Shown here piece after piece: positions 37,901 to 43,900 of a stretch of DNA of 47,283 nt. Source of the stretch: Nemertoderma westbladi. Lineage: Eukaryota > Xenacoelomorpha > Nemertodermatida > Nemertodermatidae. The stretch spans positions 1 to 47,283 of the forward strand of contig JAUCBJ010006094.1 in the NCBI GenBank assembly GCA_032718475.1. Direction: 5' to 3'. The first letter of the stretch is position 1; each line of letters starts with the position of its first letter. The translations under genes and the position numbers were made by a program. The notes under the pieces are model-generated. The model made no database searches and was not told where the DNA came from. It was given only the letters and a program-made list of their open reading frames with translations.

Positions 37901-40900
37901 CCTAATGATATCCTTTATTGGTTTGGTATTATTCACTAACATGGCCTGTCCCATGACAATTTTATTTAGGGTTTGTGCCTGACCAAGAAAACCTAAGCAA
38001 AAAACAAACCTAACGGCACCACTTACCCAATGCATGGACCTGTAGGTCTGTAGGTGTGGGGGGGGGGGGGGGGGGTTAACAGAAAAACATATGTCCAAAA
38101 CACACCCCGACCTTTCAACCTGCTAACCTCTATCTATTATCTTATAGACGTCTATAGAAGATTTTGTCCCCTGTCCCTGCCTCCATCCAACTACCGGACA
38201 GTCTGTAGCCACCCCCGCCACGTTATAATTCTCCAAATTTGTAGCCAAACACTCCCCGGAATGGTACAGAGCGAAATAAGACGAGCCCTGCAAACGGACC
38301 ACGTAAATAATACAGAAGAAAGTTACTATGAATCCATCAAAACAATTTATTTTCGAGTATTTCGATTTATCAAAATATATCAAGGTCATCATTACTATAT
38401 GATTTGAATTCCACAGCAAATTTATAAAAAATTATAAAAGCTGCTGATTCGAAAAAAATAATGAGAAGTTATTTTAAAATTATTAGGTAATTATAGAATT
38501 TGTCTGGCACCTGTGGCATCTTCCTATTTGAGGATATTACTAACCTTTCTACGAGATGCCACGTGGCAGCTCTCTATTGGTGCATCCCTAACATTGGGTT
38601 CATCCACTAGTATATCCATCACGGATACATCGCCTTCTATACTGCCGATTATTAGATCTGGCTGGTAATTCCATTTACCAAGACAATCAGTCACTAATGA
38701 GCCACGGAACAATGGTGATAATTCTTGTAGCGTCTGTAAAAAAAATATTTAATTACATAATTTAAATTATAATAATTTTGTATTACATATATAAAATTAT
38801 TCGAATTCTGAATTTTTTATTATAGTAGTTTATAAAATAAGCTGTTTGAATAATTAATTTAGGTTGTAATATTTAGGATGTCTATTTATTACAGATCAAA
38901 TATATTTTATGTGCAAACATAATTTCCAAAACTCACTCCAAATTTCTAAAACTATATTGCGAATCACTTTGTAACAATGTTACTTTATATTGTAACGGCA
39001 TTCAGATCTAACCTGCGCCTTGGCAATGGGGAATGTGTAAACGGCAACGTCGCACACAGTGAGTTTCAGCAGTGGGTTTGTCTGCACGACCTTAACCCTA
39101 GACATTGCCTCCCCTCCTGCCGGGCATAGTGTATCCAGGATGCCAAACTCCGATGAACTGATTGGCGTGCAAGTTATCCAATCAGAGCTATCTGCGTTAG
39201 TTACCGTGACAACAGCATTTAGTAAACTCTTGGAACAATATGAAGGGCAATCAGCCATTCCATAAACAACCACCTAGATAAATATTACGATATCTGCCGA
39301 GAATCTGGCTATGAAAAGTTGTCGAATACCAAATTTTCGTAATCATTATTTATTTTTAGAAATTATTCACGACAAATTAACAGACAAATAATTATTAGGA
39401 CCGTAAAAAATAATGTAAAGTAATTCAACTACTGTAATACTGTATACCGCAATGAAGGAAATGAATAGATTCAATAACGAGTTTAAAGTAAACAGGTAGA
39501 ATGTGGGAACGTGCAATAACATATTAAAAGAAAGAACAAAAAATAAGTTACGTAAAGAAGGGGGTCTTTAATGGTGAAGATTATGATGGGGTCCAGATCT
39601 GGAATAAGCCGCGGGTCATCAATAGAAGATGGTGGCATAGCTTGAAGAGATTTATGTCCTCTCAGACATATGCCTGCTGATCTCACCAGACTAAATGAGA
39701 TCCTGCAACGCAGCCAGTGCGATACAGCTGCATAAGTGGAGCCTCTCTTCTCCGAAAGGTGACCTGCCAGATGTGCCATGAAACGGCTGCACTCCGGCCC
39801 TGCTGCACCACCAGTCGAAAACACTAAAGGGGTAAAGGAGACGCGCTCGACATTTATAATTCTATCATTGTAGGACCGGCGCTTCTCCCCTTCGTGGCTC
39901 TTAAGAATAGAGTCTATTGGAGAGGAGAGATATGATGCTGCATTCGGGTAAAATACACGAACATCGAAAAAAGATTTGGAGAAGCGTCCCCAAAACCCCC
40001 TTGCCGAAATATCCAGATGAGCTTCACTGGATGTGTTAGCTGAACCTGGGAATAGGACTTCACCCGTTATGGGTTGCAGTTTCGGCTCCAATGCTTCATC
40101 CGTACACACCGCATGCAAGAGATTGGCCAGCAAATCGCGAACTTCATTGTGGCGTAATGCGATAAAGCCGCCTTTCTTGCAGGATAGAGCATGGTCGGGT
40201 GTAAAAGAGGCAGAACAAACACAGGAGGAAGGCATGCCAAATATAGGGAGGTTGTATCATAGTGCGGTTGCATCTCAAAAATCGGATATGTTTAGGGCAA
40301 AACCTTCACACTCTAATGGAAGAGCGGTCAACCATGATGAAGTGCCAGGGCGCGATGCGTGGTCAAGAGCACGTGTCAGTAGTGGATCACAGGAGTCCTT
40401 GATGATGGCTGCTTTGGTGTTCCACAGCTGCATAGTTCTGGTTCGAACTGCCGAAGTTATGGCTTTCTGAGCCTCTGAAGATGAGTGTTCAAGGAACATA
40501 GTCTGTGTTTTGTGCTGTTTAGTTTCAACACAAGAGTTGTCAAATTGAAGAGGCTGCAGAAGAAGTGGGATTTGTAATCTCCGAGACCACCATAGCGCAC
40601 TGGAAGATCTAGTATGTCCCTAAGGCCTGAATCGCAAATGGACCCAATATTCAGTTAGTGCATGAATCGCAGATTCTACTCCAGCAGGATGTCCTGCTGC
40701 TGTTTGGAGTGGTCCAGCATCTTGCTCGAATTCATCCCTAATGGTCCCCACTACAATTCTGCCATTCAGCCGTTTCAGACTCTCCCCAACACCTATTGGT
40801 TTACTCTCCCGGATTTTTATTAAGGGGGATAAGCTTTGATGCGACCAGAGCCTCGATCGATAGTGGGTCAATGGCTTCAGTAGCTAAGCGCTGAGCAACT

Positions 40901-43900
40901 CCTGCAATTGATGCACAAGACAAATTTAATTGATTATTAAATATAATTAAATTTTTTTTAATTTTAATCTTTTTACTACCTAATAAAATGTACTAGCTAA
41001 CACAATATCAAAATTACTAGCTACAACTCCAGACAACAACAGACCAACTCACTCTGTGTATTGGTATTGATTCTGGGAACTCCACAGATATCCATCCTTC
41101 TCCCACTGAATCAAAGTCAACGCCGCTGCATGTCCAATAGAAACTCTCGGAATTCCCATCCACTGCCGCCATTGGCTGAGAGCCGGTAGCCACTGACGAC
41201 ATGGTAACACCAACAGAGTTCATAGCAACGTTTGTGTATTCCGGTATCCATGGAGACAGTATAACAATCTCGCATATGGATAAGGGGGTATCGACCTTGT
41301 TGAGTACAATGTGAACGTATTGACCAATTAGAGACGACATGCAGCTTATAGTAACCCAATTGGCTGAATTTGCTTCCCCTGTTAGTAAACAATAGGGTAG
41401 TCGATATGGGTATGTTATTAGAGTTACTATAGCGACTAAAGTTTACTACTGGCATGAAGTAATAGTGTAGATGGTACTGGTAAAACAACTTGTATTATTA
41501 AAATATACAATATAATACTGTAATATAACGTGTATTAAAGTAAAATAAACAGCGTATAATAATAGTAAAATAAAGAGTTGGAAAAATATAATGTAATAAT
41601 GATAGTACAATAAAAACGACATTACATTAACAACCAACCTTGTCCTTGGACTTCCCCACATAGACCCTTCTCCCCATTGGCTGGCGTCTCACGTGAGTCC
41701 CGAATGTAAACTTTGGCCCCGTTTAAGAAACTCTGGCAACAATCCGCTCTGTTGTATAGTGTCACCTTGGCAACAGTGTGAAACATGAGCAGATCCACTA
41801 TCAACCAATGGGGTCCCTGCAATGGATCACCATGATCCGTAATATAGTGCCATTTTCTAACGATACGGACCCCCCAAATTTTTAAATCTTTCTCATATTG
41901 CTTGAAATTGGAGACTCGCATTAAATTCACCCAGGAAACTTAAGAATGCTTGGACTCCATCAGTAAATGCTTAAATACTGTGGTTGACATTTTCCACTTC
42001 CCCTACAGGGGTAACCAAAGTGGGTGAATAGCACACAATCAGAACCACCTTAGGAAACCTCTTGGCCAGTTTTCCAGAACATGAGAATTAAGTGGCAACA
42101 GATGATGCGTCTGGTGGTTTGGTCTATATTTTGTCCAATCCTGCATTGTGCAGTTGGATTTCTCAATAGAACAATTCATTCTTCACCACTGACATCTAAG
42201 CTGTGGGCCAACCGCCAACATAACAATCATAGGTCCTTAATCAGAAAGCGTCAGTCTGTCCAGTGTCCAGTCTCTTGAATACCCACTGCGCTAAGGCAAG
42301 CATATCTGCCACGGCAGTCAGCTCGCCTTGTTGCATTGGGGACCCGAGTGTTAAAGTTTTAACTTAGGATAGTGTTGTGATTTGCCTCACGTTCATCAAT
42401 GGCTGCGTTGGTCGGGGTGGAACATGAGAGGGAATCGTAAAATCGGAATGCGAGAGTGGAACATGAGGGAAGTGATAATTAATAGGTAAGCGACGGCGCG
42501 TGTAAATGTAAGTGCTGTAATAATAGGCAAGAAATAGATCGTGGCGAAAAGCAATAACGGGGAAGCCCAAACAGTGCTGCCCCATACAGGGATCGAACCA
42601 GGACCTCCTAATATGAAGCCTATGAATGTCACCACTAGACCAAGCAGCTTCTTGTAATAAGTTGCATTTATTAGTCGGAACGCAAAGTAAAATAATAATA
42701 AACACAATTTATGAATAAATATATGTTACCATAGTGACTGTCCTTACCTCTGTTCCGGTTAAGGTGCAGCTGCCCCCAGCCAATGTTTGATCTGTTACTC
42801 CGTCCACGGCTAACCCTGGACCACCACCCCCTGTTGCTATGGAATCCTGCCACGTTGGTTTACCTTGGGCGAGGTTAACCATTGGACTATCTGAGAACCA
42901 CTTCAGTACAAATAGTTCACAGATATAGAAACTCCCTTTGGATCTATAATTAATAATAATATGGGGGTTGTATAACAATACGGTTGTATTGGATATGGAA
43001 CATGTATAAAATTTGTTAATTAATAATTCATTTGAATATGATTTTAGATTTTGTCTCTATGGTTGAATTCATTGTTGAAATAGTTAAGTAAAATTGTGGA
43101 AGCGCATTATTTGTGAAGTAAAGTTTTAAATTAAAATAATATACTATAATAAATTAAATTGTTTTGAAAAGCTTTTCACTTTTTTTCTTTTTTTTTGCAT
43201 TCTGACTGGATATAAGTAAATTAATATTAAAACTACTATTTATCATTGTTGACTTCCTTTGAGAATGGCTTGGTTGGCTGAGCCAATATTTGGGCAGCTG
43301 TAAATGAATGTCAACTTCCTACAACCTTTGGAACCAGGCTGTAAATTTCCGGCATAACAATATGGGACCATCAATATGATATTATCGGACCACCATGGAA
43401 CCCCACCTTTGAACCTGCTCTTCTCCAATAATATAAACTCAGTCCTTCTCCAATAATTAACTAACCTGTTTTTTACTGAAACCAAACCAACATGTCAACA
43501 CAAACGGTCGACTTCACTTAAAACTAACCAGACATTATAGAAGAAGAAGTTTGTGGGGCGAACCTCGAAAGTAAGCGAGCTTAGCATACGGGTACCACTA
43601 ACTCAATCGGTGTGTCTGTTCTGTCGTTCTGTTGTGTTCAATTTTAAACGTTAATAACTCAGCGAAATTGTAATGAAATTGAACCAAACTTGGTACACAT
43701 GTAGTCTGGCAAAAGTTTAGAAATTTCGCAAGTTGAATTTCCATGTGGCCTTCGAGAAGCTAAGATAATAGCAGTTAATTAGTTAATTAAGTTGATTACG
43801 GTAAAAACTGCATTTTCAACCTGCAGGATATTAATTATTTTCTAGTATAAGATTTAAATAATTATACTTAAAAATTATACAACTGTATTCCCCATACTCC

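Noticed and set aside
43243-43485. 80-codon minus-strand frame as an extra exon of the lectin-like gene
   Set aside because: Does not fit the phase between exons 2 and 3 and has no fold motif; exon 2 joins exon 3 directly.
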